64,000 nt of DNA from Nitrospirota bacterium (GTDB lineage: Bacteria; Nitrospirota; Thermodesulfovibrionia; Thermodesulfovibrionales; Magnetobacteriaceae), in assembly GCA_015233895.1 (NCBI GenBank), contig JADFXG010000002.1, forward strand, positions 124,001 to 188,000, read 5' to 3'. Every line of letters begins with the position of its first letter. Position 1 is the stretch's first letter. Position numbers and translations under genes: made by a program. Below are positions 25,452 through 35,314 of this stretch, piece after piece. The notes under the pieces are model-generated. The model was not told the origin of the DNA. It made no database searches and saw nothing but the letters and a program-made list of their open reading frames with translations.

Positions 25452-25637
25452 TTAACTTTTAGTTTGCAAGACCTCTACCGTAAGTAAATGTGACACCTTG
25501 CGAATCATCCCTCTTATAGCTGGGATATCCTCTTTCACCACCACCATACCGGGCTTTCTTAGGCCAAGTGCCGCCAGAGTCCTTCTCATTTGCTCCGTTA
25601 ATCCGGCATAGCCCCTCTTTTGCGTTATCCTGTACAT
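25452..25637 (-). CDS. rpmD: 50S ribosomal protein L30
   Basis: 61 residues from the ATG at 25637, which overlaps the rpsE stop (TGATG); GTG at 25640 is the alternative. It matches uL30: YRITQKRGYAGLTEQMRRTL, ALGLRKPGMVVVKEDIPAIR, GMIRKVSHLLTVE. The length is typical of the short bacterial form. rplO follows. Confidence 0.95.
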   Translation of the reverse strand: MYRITQKRGYAGLTEQMRRTLAALGLRKPGMVVVKEDIPAIRGMIRKVSHLLTVEVLQTKS

Positions 25638-26152
25638 CACTTACCTGCCTCTTTAGCGTGATAATTTTCATCAGTACGCCCGCGTAATTTCAACACTGCC
25701 TCGGTATCTTTTAACTTTGTCAATCCATCAACCGTAGCTCCTACTGCGTTGAAAGCATTTGTGCTACCTACTGATTTAGCCACTACGTTATGAACGCCAG
25801 CCACTTCTAAAACAGCTCTTACAGGACCGCCGGCTATTAACCCTGTTCCCTCTTTGCCAGGATTTAGCACAACCATTCCAGAGCCGCAGTAGCCAATTAT
25901 CCTGTGAGGTATCGTACCATCTTTAACAGGAAACTTAAGAAGCCCCTTTTTTGCTTTCTCAACTGCTTTTCGTATAGCCTCAGGCACTTCATTAGCTTTA
26001 CCCTTGCCAACTCCAACTATTCCATTACCATCTCCCACTACAACAAGAGCGCTAAATGAAAATCTGCGTCCGCCTTTAACAACCTTCGCCACCCGGTTTA
26101 TAAAGACCACCTTTTCCTGTAAGTCCAACTCTTCGTGCTCTATTCTACCCAC
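25637..26152 (-). CDS. rpsE: 30S ribosomal protein S5
   Basis: 171 residues, GTG start after GGAGG. The N-terminal dsRBD-like part shows [20 protein letters not shown] and [20 protein letters not shown]; the C-terminal part shows [19 protein letters not shown] and [17 protein letters not shown]5 shapes the mRNA entry channel and decoding fidelity. It lies between rplR and rpmD. Confidence 0.97.
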   Translation of the reverse strand: MGRIEHEELDLQEKVVFINRVAKVVKGGRRFSFSALVVVGDGNGIVGVGKGKANEVPEAIRKAVEKAKKGLLKFPVKDGTIPHRIIGYCGSGMVVLNPGKEGTGLIAGGPVRAVLEVAGVHNVVAKSVGSTNAFNAVGATVDGLTKLKDTEAVLKLRGRTDENYHAKEAGK

Positions 26153-26175
26153 TATGCCTCCGGTTCAATTTTGAA

Positions 26176-26538
26176 TTAAAACTCAAGACCTGCCTCTCTG
26201 GCTGCCCGAGCTACGGCCTCAACTCTGCCATGATACTTAAAACCGCCTTTATCAAAGACCACCTTCTGGATTCCCTTGTCCTTAGCACGTTTGGCTATAA
26301 TATCACCTATCAGGCTGGCAGATTTAACATTACCCTTATGGCTTGCCGACTGCCGCATTTCTTTCTCCAGTGTTGACGCACTCACAAGCGTACGCCCTAC
26401 CGTGTCATCTATTATCTGGGCATACATATGGTTTAAGCTTTTATAGACAGTTAGCCTCGGTCTTTCCTGTGTACCAGTAACCTTCTTTCTTACTCTTAAG
26501 TGTCTTCTTTCCCTTAATTCTATCTTATCTCTGTTCAA
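26176..26538 (-). CDS. rplR: 50S ribosomal protein L18
   Basis: 120 residues, TTG start with GGAGG rather far upstream (about 12 bases). It matches uL18, which brings 5S rRNA into the ribosome: [34 protein letters not shown] and [20 protein letters not shown]. It has the normal length and spc-operon order (rplF-rplR-rpsE). Confidence 0.96.
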   Translation of the reverse strand: MNRDKIELRERRHLRVRKKVTGTQERPRLTVYKSLNHMYAQIIDDTVGRTLVSASTLEKEMRQSASHKGNVKSASLIGDIIAKRAKDKGIQKVVFDKGGFKYHGRVEAVARAAREAGLEF

Positions 26539-26569
26539 TTTCTGGCTTAGCCTCCTTTGTAACCCGTCT

Positions 26570-27112
26570 CTACTTAGTGCCTGTCTTGCCGGGTTTTACC
26601 TTTATGACCTCTTCAGCATACCGTATGCCCTTTCCCTTATACGCATCCGGCACCCTGATACTTCTTATATCTGCCGCAAGCTGCCCAAGCATCTCCTTAT
26701 CAGTTCCCATCAGAACCAGCTTAGTCTGCTTTTTATCGACCTCTGCGGTTATTCCGGCTGGCAGCGTCATCTCTACAGGATGTGAATAACCTACAGTGAA
26801 TTCTATCTTATCTCCTTTAACCAGTGCCCTGTAACCAACGCCTACAAGTTCCATGTTGCGTGTAAATCCTGCGGAAACTCCCGTGCACATATTACTTATG
26901 AGGGTTCTTGTAAGCCCGTGAAGCGATCTGTGCTCTTTGCTGTCACTTTGGCGCTGTACGGTTAAAGTGTTTCCGGATAGCGTTAATGCCACACCCTCTG
27001 GTCTGCGCCAGTTTAATGTTCCTTTGGGTCCGGTTACAACCACCTCGGGGCCTTCTATCTTAACCACTACACCAGCCGGTATATCTATCGGTTTTCTTCC
27101 TACTCTTGACAT
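26570..27112 (-). CDS. rplF: 50S ribosomal protein L6
   Basis: 180 residues with the two repeated L6 domains: [20 protein letters not shown] and [14 protein letters not shown] in the first, then [40 protein letters not shown] and [20 protein letters not shown] in the second. The C-terminal KGKGIRY motif contacts the sarcin-ricin region. It is in the usual place after rpsH. Confidence 0.97.
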   Translation of the reverse strand: MSRVGRKPIDIPAGVVVKIEGPEVVVTGPKGTLNWRRPEGVALTLSGNTLTVQRQSDSKEHRSLHGLTRTLISNMCTGVSAGFTRNMELVGVGYRALVKGDKIEFTVGYSHPVEMTLPAGITAEVDKKQTKLVLMGTDKEMLGQLAADIRSIRVPDAYKGKGIRYAEEVIKVKPGKTGTK

Positions 27113-27176
27113 CTCTCCATGCTCTCCCTGTCAAATTCTCCATATAGAACCTGGGGCATTACAATTGCCCCGGTAT

Positions 27177-27569
27177 TTACCAGATATGGGCTATTACCTC
27201 ACCGCCCACTTTATCCTGCCTGCTTGTATTATCCGTCACAATTCCCTTAGGCGTACTGAGTATTGCAATACCAACGCCTCCCATCACACTTTCAACGTCC
27301 TTGTAACCCCTATATACTCTGCGGCCCGGAGTGCTGACTTTTTGGAGTCCGGTTATAACGCTTTTGTTTTCAACGTACTTCAAAGACACTCGCAACACTC
27401 CCTGCTTTTTATCCTTTAATATCTTATAAGCCCGTATAAAACCCTCTTCTTTCAATAACTTTGCTATTTCCAGTTTAATCCGGGACGCCGGTATATCCAC
27501 CTTCTCAGCCCGTATCATTATGGCGTTTCTTATTCTTGTCAGCATGTCTGCTATTGGATCTGTCATCAT
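27177..27569 (-). CDS. rpsH: 30S ribosomal protein S8
   Basis: 130 residues: MTDPIADMLTRIRNAIMIR, GFIRAYKILKDKKQGVLRVS, STPGRRVYRGYKDVESV and the C-terminal ILSTPKGIVTDNTSRQDKVG then GEVIAHIW. S8 binds helix 21 of 16S rRNA and in E. coli represses the spc operon through a similar fold in the mRNA near rplE; no such fold was tested here. Two adjacent ATG codons offer a start (27569 or 27566). Confidence 0.97.
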   Translation of the reverse strand: MMTDPIADMLTRIRNAIMIRAEKVDIPASRIKLEIAKLLKEEGFIRAYKILKDKKQGVLRVSLKYVENKSVITGLQKVSTPGRRVYRGYKDVESVMGGVGIAILSTPKGIVTDNTSRQDKVGGEVIAHIW

Positions 27570-27582
27570 GATCTGATTACCC

Positions 27583-27768
27583 CTACCAACTTGATTTTAC
27601 CACACCGGGGACTTTCCCCTGTAGTGCCAACATTCTAAAACATATACGGCAAAGGCCGAATTTCCTCAAATACCCACGAGGTCTCCCGCACAACTGACAC
27701 CTGTTGTATGCCCTCACTTTAAACTTTGACGGCCTCTTACACTTCTCTCTCATACACGTCTTTGCCAT
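27583..27768 (-). CDS. rpsN: 30S ribosomal protein S14, zinc-binding (type Z)
   Basis: 61 residues. It is the short S14 with a zinc site formed by [10 protein letters not shown] and FGLCRICFR (Cys24, Cys27, Cys40, Cys43), preceded by KFKVRAYNR. This distinguishes it from the 100-residue zinc-free form. It is co-directional between rplE and rpsH. Confidence 0.97.
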   Translation of the reverse strand: MAKTCMREKCKRPSKFKVRAYNRCQLCGRPRGYLRKFGLCRICFRMLALQGKVPGVVKSSW

Positions 27769-27824
27769 TTACCCTCCAATTCCATCTTCACACACACATG
27801 CCCCATCTATCAATTCTGAAAGCA

Positions 27825-28367
27825 TTAATCCCTAAAGGGCATTCCAAACTCTTTGAGCAGTGCCTTGCACTCCTTGTCGTTTCTTGCCGTTGAACACATA
27901 ACTATGTTTAGTCCGTGGACTGTGTTAACTTTATCGTAATCTATCTCGGGAAAGATAAACTGCTCTCTGACCCCTGTTGAGAAATTGCCTCGTCCGTCAA
28001 AAGACTTACCGGATATACCCTTAAAATCCCTGATTCTCGGTAACGAGAGCGTTATAAATCTGTCCAGAAACTCGTACATCATATCCCCGCGCAGCGTTAC
28101 CATACAGCCTATTGGCATTCCTTTTCTTAACTTAAACCCTGCTATAGACTTCTTAGCTTTTGTCACAACCGACTTTTGTCCGGAAATCGCTTCAAGCTCT
28201 TTCTGGGCTGCATCGAGAAGTTTTATATCCTGTATAGCCTCGCCAAGTCCTACATTTAGCACCACCTTGGTAAGACGCGGTACCTGCATTATGTTTTTAT
28301 ATGAAAAGTCCTTCATCAACTTAGGTACTATTTCCTTTACGTATTTATCCCTCATCCGCACATCCAT
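27825..28367 (-). CDS. rplE: 50S ribosomal protein L5
   Basis: 180 residues from ATG 28367 ([20 protein letters not shown]). A frame from 28403 would overlap the end of rplX and add non-family residues. Family blocks are [60 protein letters not shown] and [16 protein letters not shown]5 binds 5S rRNA and bridges to S13. It starts five bases after rplX. Confidence 0.96.
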   Translation of the reverse strand: MDVRMRDKYVKEIVPKLMKDFSYKNIMQVPRLTKVVLNVGLGEAIQDIKLLDAAQKELEAISGQKSVVTKAKKSIAGFKLRKGMPIGCMVTLRGDMMYEFLDRFITLSLPRIRDFKGISGKSFDGRGNFSTGVREQFIFPEIDYDKVNTVHGLNIVMCSTARNDKECKALLKEFGMPFRD

Positions 28368-28372
28368 AACGT

Positions 28373-28690
28373 TTAATCCATAACCTCCTTGCATTTCTTG
28401 CAAACCCTGACCTTCTTACCACCCTCAAGCACTATAGTGCCCACTCTGGTTGGTTTGCTGCAACGGCTGCACAAGAGCATCACTTTTGATATATGCAGCG
28501 GGAACTCCTTCTCTATTATGCCACCTTGAGTATATTTCTTATTTGGCTTCATGTGTTTCTTTATTATATTGACATTTTCTATTAACACACTGTCTTTATC
28601 GGGCAGGCTCTTTATAACACGGCCTCTTTTCCCCTTTTCTTTGCCTGTTAACACAATAACTGTGTCTTCTTTTTTTATGCTAAGTCCCAT
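28373..28690 (-). CDS. rplX: 50S ribosomal protein L24
   Basis: 105 residues with a KOW motif near the start ([20 protein letters not shown]), [19 protein letters not shown] and [20 protein letters not shown]. The C-terminus carries two CxxC pairs (CSRC and CKKC), a zinc-ribbon-like feature common in bacterial L24. It is an assembly initiator of the large subunit. Confidence 0.96.
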   Translation of the reverse strand: MGLSIKKEDTVIVLTGKEKGKRGRVIKSLPDKDSVLIENVNIIKKHMKPNKKYTQGGIIEKEFPLHISKVMLLCSRCSKPTRVGTIVLEGGKKVRVCKKCKEVMD

Positions 28691-28704
28691 ATTATCTCAC
28701 CACC

Positions 28705-29073
28705 TTACAATACCTCTGGCGCCAGTGATATTATTTTAGTAAATTCCTTCCACCTTAATTCCCTTGCCACAGGGCCAAATATACGTGTCCCTACAGGTTC
28801 AAGAGCCGCATTAATTAAAACCGCAGCATTTTGTTGAAACCTTATATATGTACCATCAGCCCGCCTTGTCTCTTTACGGGTTCTAACAACAACAGCTTTG
28901 GCGACTGAGCCCTTTTTAACGTTACTTAACGGTATCGCCTCCTTTACACTTACCACGATTATATCGCCTATACGGGCGTACCGCTTCTTATATCCGCCAA
29001 GCACTTTTATACATTGGACTTTTTTGGCTCCGGAATTATCCGCCACATCCAACACCGTCTCAACCTGTATCAT
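28705..29073 (-). CDS. rplN: 50S ribosomal protein L14
   Basis: 122 residues, uL14: [60 protein letters not shown] and [20 protein letters not shown]. It lies on the interface side of the large subunit. Its start overlaps the end of rpsQ by 14 bases. Confidence 0.97.
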   Translation of the reverse strand: MIQVETVLDVADNSGAKKVQCIKVLGGYKKRYARIGDIIVVSVKEAIPLSNVKKGSVAKAVVVRTRKETRRADGTYIRFQQNAAVLINAALEPVGTRIFGPVARELRWKEFTKIISLAPEVL

Positions 29074-29323
29074 CAGTGTGCTCCTTGTTTTCCTGTTTAT
29101 TTACTACTACCCACCGTTTTGTCTTACTGATAGGTTTGCTCTCCACCACCGACACCGTATCGCCTACCTTACACATGTTCTTTTCGTCATGTGCTTTGAC
29201 CTTTAACGTGTGTTTCATTGTCTTTTTATAGAGCGGATGCTGGTATAAGGACGTTATGGCAACTGTCACAGTCTTGTCCATCTTATCGCTAATCACATCT
29301 CCGGTATAAAGCTTCTTAGGCAT
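29060..29323 (-). CDS. rpsQ: 30S ribosomal protein S17
   Basis: 87 residues, an OB-fold uS17: [39 protein letters not shown] and [20 protein letters not shown]. It overlaps rpmC at its start by eight bases and rplN at its end by 14 bases. The tail beyond the core ([13 protein letters not shown]) is polar and unconserved. Confidence 0.96.
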   Translation of the reverse strand: MPKKLYTGDVISDKMDKTVTVAITSLYQHPLYKKTMKHTLKVKAHDEKNMCKVGDTVSVVESKPISKTKRWVVVNKQENKEHTDDTG

Positions 29324-29522
29324 TTCTTTTTCCCGCCTTAAGTTGTGTTTTTATAGTCAACACCCTTGCAATGTCCTTTCGTACGGCTTTACACCGCATT
29401 GGGTTTTGTATCTCGCCGGTTGCGCTTTGAAACCTGAGATTGAAAAGCTCCTTCCTCAGTTCCCGCTCTTTTACCATAAGCTCATCCTCAGTAAGGGATC
29501 TTAATTCTGCCACTTTTTTCAA
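29316..29522 (-). CDS. rpmC: 50S ribosomal protein L29
   Basis: 68 residues, TTG start overlapping the rplP stop. The two-helix uL29 fold is evident in [39 protein letters not shown] and [19 protein letters not shown]. It lies near the polypeptide exit and forms part of the docking site for targeting factors. Confidence 0.95.
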   Translation of the reverse strand: MKKVAELRSLTEDELMVKERELRKELFNLRFQSATGEIQNPMRCKAVRKDIARVLTIKTQLKAGKRNA

Positions 29523-29938
29523 ATCACAGCCTCCTCTCGCCGTACAAATTTAGTAGATATAGGAAGCTTAAATGAGGCCAGTCGCATGGCTTCTTTTGCT
29601 ATCTCCTCAGTTACACCGGATACTTCATAGAGCACCCTGCCGGGTTTTATCACAGCCACCCAGTACTCAAGATTACCCTTTCCTTTACCCATTCTTGTCT
29701 CAGCAGGCTTTTTAGTTATAGGCTTATCAGGAAAAATCCTTATCCATAGCTTACAGCCTCTCTTAGCATATCTGGTAATAGCCACTCTGGCAGATTCAAT
29801 TTGTCTGCTGCTTATCCAGCCAGGTTCAAGAGCTTTAAGGCCAAATTCACCAAACGAGACCTCTGAGCCGCGCATGGCCTTACCATTCATATTACCCTTC
29901 ATCATCTTTCTGTATTTTACCTTCTTAGGCATCAACAT
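29519..29938 (-). CDS. rplP: 50S ribosomal protein L16
   Basis: 139 residues starting [15 protein letters not shown], with GGAG eight bases before the first ATG; the ATG two codons later gives the common length. It matches uL16: [60 protein letters not shown]. It contacts tRNA at the A site. Order is rpsC-rplP-rpmC, as usual. Confidence 0.97.
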   Translation of the reverse strand: MLMPKKVKYRKMMKGNMNGKAMRGSEVSFGEFGLKALEPGWISSRQIESARVAITRYAKRGCKLWIRIFPDKPITKKPAETRMGKGKGNLEYWVAVIKPGRVLYEVSGVTEEIAKEAMRLASFKLPISTKFVRREEAVI

Positions 29939-29971
29939 GTCGTGTACTCCTTACCTCTCATTATCCCCATC

Positions 29972-30616
29972 TCAGGCTGCGCCCTTTGTCTCCGGCAGCA
30001 CATCACCTTTATAAATCCACACCTTTACGCCAATTATCCCATACGTTGTCTTTGCACGTGCTGTGCCATAGTCAATATCAGCCCTGAATGTATGAAGTGG
30101 CACACGCCCTTCTTTATACCACTCGGTACGTGCTATTTCTGCTCCTGAAAGACGTCCTGCACAGGCTATCTTTACTCCCAGAGCACCGAACCGAATAGAA
30201 GACAAAACTGATTTTTTCATAGCCCTGCGGTATGCCACACGCTTTTCAATCTGCATTCCTATATTTTCCGCTACCAATTGAGCGTCAAGTTCTGGTTTTC
30301 GAATTTCTTTTATATCAATGCTCACTTGCTTTGTAATAGATGACTCAATAGCTTTTTTGAGGTTTTCTACCTCAATACCCTTCTTTCCAATGATTATTCC
30401 GGGACGCGCCGTGTGTATTATGATCTTTATCTTCTGTCCGGCACGCTCAATTTCAACCTTACTTATACCTGAATGGTACAACTTTTCCTTTATATACTGC
30501 TGTAACTTTAAATCCTCATGCAATTGCTGGGCATAAGCACTCTTACTGTACCACTTAGAATCCCACGTCTTTATAATTCCTAGTCTGTTACCTATGGGAT
30601 GTGTCTTCTGGCCCAA
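29972..30616 (-). CDS. rpsC: 30S ribosomal protein S3
   Basis: 214 residues, TTG start six bases after GGAGG. uS3 with its KH domain: [20 protein letters not shown], then [20 protein letters not shown] (GxxG loop), then [20 protein letters not shown] and the C-terminal [20 protein letters not shown]. It forms the mRNA entry site with S4 and S5. Confidence 0.97.
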   Translation of the reverse strand: MGQKTHPIGNRLGIIKTWDSKWYSKSAYAQQLHEDLKLQQYIKEKLYHSGISKVEIERAGQKIKIIIHTARPGIIIGKKGIEVENLKKAIESSITKQVSIDIKEIRKPELDAQLVAENIGMQIEKRVAYRRAMKKSVLSSIRFGALGVKIACAGRLSGAEIARTEWYKEGRVPLHTFRADIDYGTARAKTTYGIIGVKVWIYKGDVLPETKGAA

Positions 30617-30628
30617 AAGCCACCTCCA

Positions 30629-30958
30629 TCACTCTGATAGAACCACTGTTATGTGGCTCGTTTTTTTCTTGATTACATTAGCCCTGCCCATTGCCCGCGG
30701 CATAATGCGCCTCATCATAGGCCCCTCATCGACATACACACGCAGAAGCTTCATATTGTCAGGGTCTGCGACATCATGTTGCTCAGCATTTGCCATTGCC
30801 GATTTCAGCAGCTTTTTTATTAGCACTGCCCCTCTGTAGGGCATGTACTCTAACATCGTCATGGCCTCCTGAGCCCTCTTACCGGCTATCAGCCTTACAA
30901 CTCGCCGCGCCTTCTGCGGCGTAATACGTGCATACCGTAATAGTGCTTTTGATTCCAT
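30629..30958 (-). CDS. rplV: 50S ribosomal protein L22
   Basis: 109 residues, uL22: ALLRYARITPQKARRVVRLI, KRAQEAMTMLEYMPYRGAVL and the extended hairpin with VDEGPMMRRIMPRAMGRANV followed by KKKTSHITVVLSE. The hairpin lines the exit tunnel. No insertion typical of macrolide resistance is apparent in the loop. It lies between rpsS and rpsC. Confidence 0.96.
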   Translation of the reverse strand: MESKALLRYARITPQKARRVVRLIAGKRAQEAMTMLEYMPYRGAVLIKKLLKSAMANAEQHDVADPDNMKLLRVYVDEGPMMRRIMPRAMGRANVIKKKTSHITVVLSE

Positions 30959-30963
30959 AATAT

Positions 30964-31269
30964 TTATTTACCTTTTACCGAAGTAGATTTTGCTGTTTTT
31001 GCAGATTTATCAGCACCAGAATGCCCCTTGAAAGTCCGCGTCGGGGAAAACTCACCAAGCTTATGACCTATCATATTTTCTGTCACATATACCGGTATAA
31101 ACTTTTTACCATTATAAACTGCAAACGTATAACCGATAAACTCAGGCACTATGGTTGAGCGCCTTGACCATGTTTTAACAATCTTCTTCTCGCCGCTTTC
31201 TTGTAATTTCGTTATCTTAAACAGCAACTTTTCCTCTACAAACGGACCTTTTTTTACTGACCTGGGCAT
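30964..31269 (-). CDS. rpsS: 30S ribosomal protein S19
   Basis: 101 residues: [60 protein letters not shown] and [16 protein letters not shown]. The C-terminal Lys/Ser/Thr tail is a little longer than in E. coli. It binds S13 in the head of the small subunit. It follows rplB by 12 bases. Confidence 0.97.
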   Translation of the reverse strand: MPRSVKKGPFVEEKLLFKITKLQESGEKKIVKTWSRRSTIVPEFIGYTFAVYNGKKFIPVYVTENMIGHKLGEFSPTRTFKGHSGADKSAKTAKSTSVKGK

Positions 31270-31281
31270 ACGTGCTCCCTC

Positions 31282-32100
31282 TTATTTCCTTCTCCTGACA
31301 ACAAACTTGTCAGTGCGTTTGTTTTTCCTTGTTTTAATCCCCTCAGGCGTACCCCATGGCGTACAAGGCGGCCTGCCGCCGGAACTCTTACCTTCGCCGC
31401 CACCAAGCGGATGATCTATCGGGTTCATGGCAACACCTCTTACTATAGGTCTCTTACCTTTCAACCTGTTCCGCCCTGCCTTACCAATGGATATGTTTTC
31501 GTGTTCAGCATTGCCAACCTGTCCTATAGTTGCCATACATTCCATAGGTACCAGCCTTACCTCACCGCTGGTTAACTTCACCTGGGCATACCCTTTATCT
31601 TTTGCCACTAACTGAGCCTGTCCTCCGGCACCTCTTATTAATTTGCCGCCCTGACCAGGCTTTAACTCCACATTGTGAATTACTGTGCCTATTGGAATAT
31701 CTTTTAGTTTCAGAGCATTACCTGGCTTGATCTCTGCCTCGGCACCACTCATTACGTCATCGTTGACATTTAAACCCATAGGCAAAATTATATAGCGTCT
31801 TTCACCGTCTTTATACTTTAGCAGAGCTATTCTTGCTGTCCTGTTTGGATCATACTCAATGGTTTCTACCTTTGCAGCAATTCCTGTCTTATCCCTTTTA
31901 AAGTCAATTATTCTGTACTGTCTTTTTGTGCCTCCACCTCTGTGCCATGCCGTAACACGGCCTGTGTTGTTTCTACCGCCAGCTTTCTTCACCGGAGCAG
32001 TCAATGGCTTATAGGGCTTTTCTGCAGTTACATTATCAAAATCTGAAACAGTCTGAAAACGTCTGCCTGCCGATGTCGGTTTATATCTTCTTACTCCCAT
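31282..32100 (-). CDS. rplB: 50S ribosomal protein L2
   Basis: 272 residues, full-length uL2, needed for subunit joining and peptidyl transfer. Blocks seen: [60 protein letters not shown] and, near the C-terminus, [20 protein letters not shown] with the conserved peptidyl-transferase-centre His. It begins one base after rplW. Confidence 0.98.
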   Translation of the reverse strand: MGVRRYKPTSAGRRFQTVSDFDNVTAEKPYKPLTAPVKKAGGRNNTGRVTAWHRGGGTKRQYRIIDFKRDKTGIAAKVETIEYDPNRTARIALLKYKDGERRYIILPMGLNVNDDVMSGAEAEIKPGNALKLKDIPIGTVIHNVELKPGQGGKLIRGAGGQAQLVAKDKGYAQVKLTSGEVRLVPMECMATIGQVGNAEHENISIGKAGRNRLKGKRPIVRGVAMNPIDHPLGGGEGKSSGGRPPCTPWGTPEGIKTRKNKRTDKFVVRRRK

Positions 32101-32391
32101 TTAAACACCTTCTATAAAGTCTAACTTTTCGCCTTTTCCAAGTGTAACTATGGCTTTCTTTATCGTCTGAGTCATACCTATAGACTTACCATACTTTTTC
32201 CACTTGCCAGGCTGTGTTATTGTTGACACTTTAACCACCTTGACCTTAAAAATCTCCTCAAATGCCCTCTTTATCTCTATCTTATTAGAAGACATATCAA
32301 CCTCAATCAAAAGCTTACCGTTTAGCTCTTTAATAAAGGTACCCTTCTCCGTAAACATGGGCCTTTTAATTATCGTGTATGCGTCCTTCAT
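32101..32391 (-). CDS. rplW: 50S ribosomal protein L23
   Basis: 96 residues, uL23: AYTIIKRPMFTEKGTFIKE, FEVDMSSNKIEIKRAFEEIF-like core (IEVDMSSNKIEIKRAFEEIF in this protein) and VVKVSTITQPGKWKKYGKSI. It sits at the tunnel exit and docks trigger factor and SRP. Its start overlaps the end of rplD by 26 bases. Confidence 0.96.
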   Translation of the reverse strand: MKDAYTIIKRPMFTEKGTFIKELNGKLLIEVDMSSNKIEIKRAFEEIFKVKVVKVSTITQPGKWKKYGKSIGMTQTIKKAIVTLGKGEKLDFIEGV

Positions 32392-33013
32392 CGTTTAACC
32401 CTTTTACTGAATTTAGTGCGTCTTTTGTTAATAACAAAAATTCATGGTTTATAATATCATAAGTATTGATGTCTTGTACCCTGACCACCTTAACGCCCAC
32501 TATATTTCTTGAGGAAAGCACAAGTGTGTCGTCCTTTTCAGGCACCACTATCAGTACTTTTTTATCCACAAGACCTATATTTTTTAGTATCTCCAGGACC
32601 TCTTTAGTTTTTGGCTTTGCTATCTGAAAAGCATCTAGTATAAATATATTGCCAGTGCTGCTTTTTTCTGACAGAGCAAGCCTTACAGCAAGACGGCGCA
32701 GCTTCTTATTTACTTTGTAGGAATAATCCCTTGGCTGCGGGCCAAAAACTGTTCCGCCGCCTTTCCAAAGCGGTGACCTGATACTGCCATGTCTTGCCCG
32801 TCCGGTGTGTTTCTGCTTCCACGGCTTTTTTCCGCCGCCACTTACCATACCTCTGGTCTTTGTTGCATGGGTTCCCTGCCTTTGATTTGCCAGATAATTT
32901 TTCACAACGTCGTGTAAAATATCAGGTCTGGACTCAAGGCCAAAAACATCCTCAGGCAGTGCCATACTTTCCATTTTATTATTATTTTTATCTCTTATCT
33001 CAATCTCTAACAT
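32366..33013 (-). CDS. rplD: 50S ribosomal protein L4
   Basis: 215 residues: PEDVFGLESRPDILHDVVKN, the extended tunnel loop GTHATKTRGMVSGGGKKPWK and QKHTGRARHGSIRSPLWKGG, then the globular VDKKVLIVVPEKDDTLVLSS. L4 in E. coli represses the S10 operon through its leader; here rpsJ has only four bases between it and tuf, so that leader is absent. Overlaps rplW. Confidence 0.97.
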   Translation of the reverse strand: MLEIEIRDKNNNKMESMALPEDVFGLESRPDILHDVVKNYLANQRQGTHATKTRGMVSGGGKKPWKQKHTGRARHGSIRSPLWKGGGTVFGPQPRDYSYKVNKKLRRLAVRLALSEKSSTGNIFILDAFQIAKPKTKEVLEILKNIGLVDKKVLIVVPEKDDTLVLSSRNIVGVKVVRVQDINTYDIINHEFLLLTKDALNSVKGLNDEGRIHDN

Positions 33014-33048
33014 GTCTGCTTAGCCCTTGTCATCTTAAGTTGCAGGCT

Positions 33049-33666
33049 TTAAAAACCCTTCCTTATTTCCACTATATCGCCCTTTGCTCCGGGCACCGCA
33101 CCCTTAACTATTAACACATTTTGCTCTGCCCTGACTCCTACTATAGTGAGATTTCTAACCGTAACTCTCTCTGAGCCCATGTGTCCAGGCATTCCCTTAT
33201 TTTTCCAAACCCTTGAAGGAAACGAACTAGCACCAATTGAGCCCGGCGCTCTGTTAAACATCGAACCGTGGCCGCCAGGACCTCCGGCATAATTATGCCT
33301 CTTCATTACTCCCTGAAAGCCCTTTCCTTTTGACACTCCTGCTACCTTTACCACATCGCCTGCTGCAAATCTATCCACTGTTACAAAGTCACCTACTTTC
33401 AGTCCGTCTATTGGAAACTCTCTGATTACCCGTGTTGGCTTTAGACCTGACTTCTCAAAAATTCCCTTCATAGGCTTGTTAGCCTTCTTTGTCTCTATAA
33501 AGCCAACCTTCACAGAATCATACCCATCTCGTTCAACGGTCTTTATCTGGATGACACTACACGGACCTGCCTCTATTAAAGTTACAGGCACAACGTTCCC
33601 TGTCTCTGTAAATATCTGGGTCATTCCCAACTTTCTGCCTATTATACCGGTTCTTTCAGCGTTCAT
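33049..33666 (-). CDS. rplC: 50S ribosomal protein L3
   Basis: 205 residues: [40 protein letters not shown], the long loop [20 protein letters not shown] and [20 protein letters not shown], and [20 protein letters not shown]. It is a primary assembly protein beside the peptidyl transferase centre. The ATG overlaps the rpsJ stop (ATGA). Confidence 0.98.
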   Translation of the reverse strand: MNAERTGIIGRKLGMTQIFTETGNVVPVTLIEAGPCSVIQIKTVERDGYDSVKVGFIETKKANKPMKGIFEKSGLKPTRVIREFPIDGLKVGDFVTVDRFAAGDVVKVAGVSKGKGFQGVMKRHNYAGGPGGHGSMFNRAPGSIGASSFPSRVWKNKGMPGHMGSERVTVRNLTIVGVRAEQNVLIVKGAVPGAKGDIVEIRKGF

Positions 33667-33968
33667 AGCTTTATCTCCACATCAACTCCGGCTGCTAACT
33701 CTAACTGCATAAGGGCATCCACTGTCTGCTGAGTTGGGTCATGAATATCAATCAGCCGTTTATGTGTCCTTATCTCAAACTGCTCTCTGGACTTCTTATC
33801 CACATGAGGCGACCTCAAAACAGTGAATTTCTGAATATGCGTTGGCAGCGGCACAGGCCCTGCTATTCTTGCGCCTGTTCTGTGCACAGTGTCAACAATT
33901 TCCTTTACAGACTGATCAAGCAGTCTGTGGTCAAATGCCCTTAGTTTTATTCTGATTTTTTCGTTCAA
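33663..33968 (-). CDS. rpsJ: 30S ribosomal protein S10
   Basis: 101 residues from TTG 33968, four bases after the tuf stop with GGAG (in the tuf end) correctly spaced. The longer frame from 34034 only runs backwards into tuf. uS10 blocks: [61 protein letters not shown]10 (NusE) also acts in transcription antitermination. Its TTG start and the tight gap suggest coupling to tuf translation. Confidence 0.96.
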   Translation of the reverse strand: MNEKIRIKLRAFDHRLLDQSVKEIVDTVHRTGARIAGPVPLPTHIQKFTVLRSPHVDKKSREQFEIRTHKRLIDIHDPTQQTVDALMQLELAAGVDVEIKL

Positions 33969-33972
33969 GTTC

Positions 33973-35172
33973 CTACTCCAAAACCTCTGTAACAACACCG
34001 GCACCAACTGTTCTGCCACCCTCACGAATTGCAAAACGCAGTTCCTTTTCCATTGCTATCGGCGCTATTAACTCCACTTTTATGCTTATGTTATCACCAG
34101 GCATTACCATCTCCACTCCCTCTGGCAGCTCACACACTCCTGTCACGTCTGTCGTCCTGAAGTAAAACTGCGGCCTGTATCCCTTAAAAAACGGCGTATG
34201 TCTGCCGCCCTCCTCCTTTGTCAACACATATGCCTCTGCCTTAAACTTAGTGTGCGGCGTTATGCTGCCAGGTTTCGCTAACACCTGGCCCCTTTCTACC
34301 TCATCTTTGCCCACTCCTCTTAAAAGCGCTCCTATGTTATCTCCGGCTCGCCCCTCATCAAGAAGTTTCCTAAACATCTCCACCCCGGTCACTACCGACT
34401 TTCTTGTGGCTGATATCCCCACTATCTCTACATCCTCACCCACTTTGACTATGCCACGCTCCACTCTGCCTGTTACTACCGTCCCTCTGCCGCTTATTGA
34501 AAATACATCCTCTATCGGCATCAAAAATGGCTTATCCAACGGCCTCTGTGGCTGTGGTACATACGCATCCACCGCATCCATCAGTTCCGCTATACACTTG
34601 TACTCGGGCGCTGACGGCTCTGTTGCCGTGCTCTCTATTGCCTTTAACGCACTGCCCTTTACTATCGGTATCTCATCCCCGGGAAACCCATACTTACTCA
34701 ATAGCTCTCGTATCTCAAGCTCCACCAGCTCAATGAGCTCAGGGTCATCCACCATGTCTGTCTTATTCATAAACACCACTATACAGGGCACTCCCACCTG
34801 CCGTGCCAACAAGATGTGCTCCCTCGTCTGCGGCATAGGGCCATCAGCGGCACTCACCACTAGGATTGCCCCATCCATCTGTGCCGCCCCGGTTATCATG
34901 TTCTTTACATAGTCAGCATGCCCAGGACAGTCCACATGCGCATAGTGCCTGTTGTCCGTCTCGTACTCAACGTGCGCCGTTGCTATTGTTATACCTCTTG
35001 CCTTTTCCTCCGGTGCATTATCTATCTGATCGTAGGCTGTAAACTTCGCCTGCCCCTTCATTGCCAACACCTTGGTTATCGTCGCCGTCAGTGTTGTCTT
35101 ACCGTGGTCAACGTGCCCTATCGTGCCAACATTGACGTGCGGCTTTGTCCTTTCAAACTTAGCCTTTGCCAT
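33973..35172 (-). CDS. tuf: Elongation factor Tu
   Basis: 399 residues. EF-Tu carries aminoacyl-tRNA to the ribosome. The GTPase motifs are visible: G1 [10 protein letters not shown], switch I/G2 [16 protein letters not shown]3 [13 protein letters not shown]4 NKTDM, then domains II and III ([40 protein letters not shown]). The only tuf copy in the window. It has its own consensus promoter in the 142-base gap after fusA. Confidence 0.98.
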   Translation of the reverse strand: MAKAKFERTKPHVNVGTIGHVDHGKTTLTATITKVLAMKGQAKFTAYDQIDNAPEEKARGITIATAHVEYETDNRHYAHVDCPGHADYVKNMITGAAQMDGAILVVSAADGPMPQTREHILLARQVGVPCIVVFMNKTDMVDDPELIELVELEIRELLSKYGFPGDEIPIVKGSALKAIESTATEPSAPEYKCIAELMDAVDAYVPQPQRPLDKPFLMPIEDVFSISGRGTVVTGRVERGIVKVGEDVEIVGISATRKSVVTGVEMFRKLLDEGRAGDNIGALLRGVGKDEVERGQVLAKPGSITPHTKFKAEAYVLTKEEGGRHTPFFKGYRPQFYFRTTDVTGVCELPEGVEMVMPGDNISIKVELIAPIAMEKELRFAIREGGRTVGAGVVTEVLE

Positions 35173-35276
35173 CTCTTCTCTACCTCCTTAGTTTCGTGTC
35201 TTTTCACAGACAGCCGAATCTGAAGTTTATCTTAATATATTTTTAATAATTCGCTATATTACTGACGAAAGTAGGT

Positions 35277-35305
35277 ATCTTAGCAGAGATTTTACCATTT
35301 GTCAA
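35277..35305 (-). promoter_or_regulatory. Sigma70 promoter for tuf and the downstream ribosomal genes
   Basis: On the minus strand TTGACA (35305-35300), 17-base spacer and TAAGAT (35282-35277) lie about 105 bases upstream of the tuf start, inside the fusA-tuf gap. It would let tuf and the S10 genes be transcribed more strongly than rpsL-rpsG-fusA. Confidence 0.7.
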
Positions 35306-35314
35306 GTAAAATAT

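Noticed and set aside
25459-25671. A second minus-strand frame overlapping rpmD and rpsE
   Set aside because: It is the +1 frame of two ribosomal protein genes and has no independent signals.
34250-34912. A 220-codon open frame on the plus strand inside tuf
   Set aside because: It is the antisense of a highly conserved gene, is Ser/Thr/Pro-rich as expected from reversed codons, and has no ribosome site.
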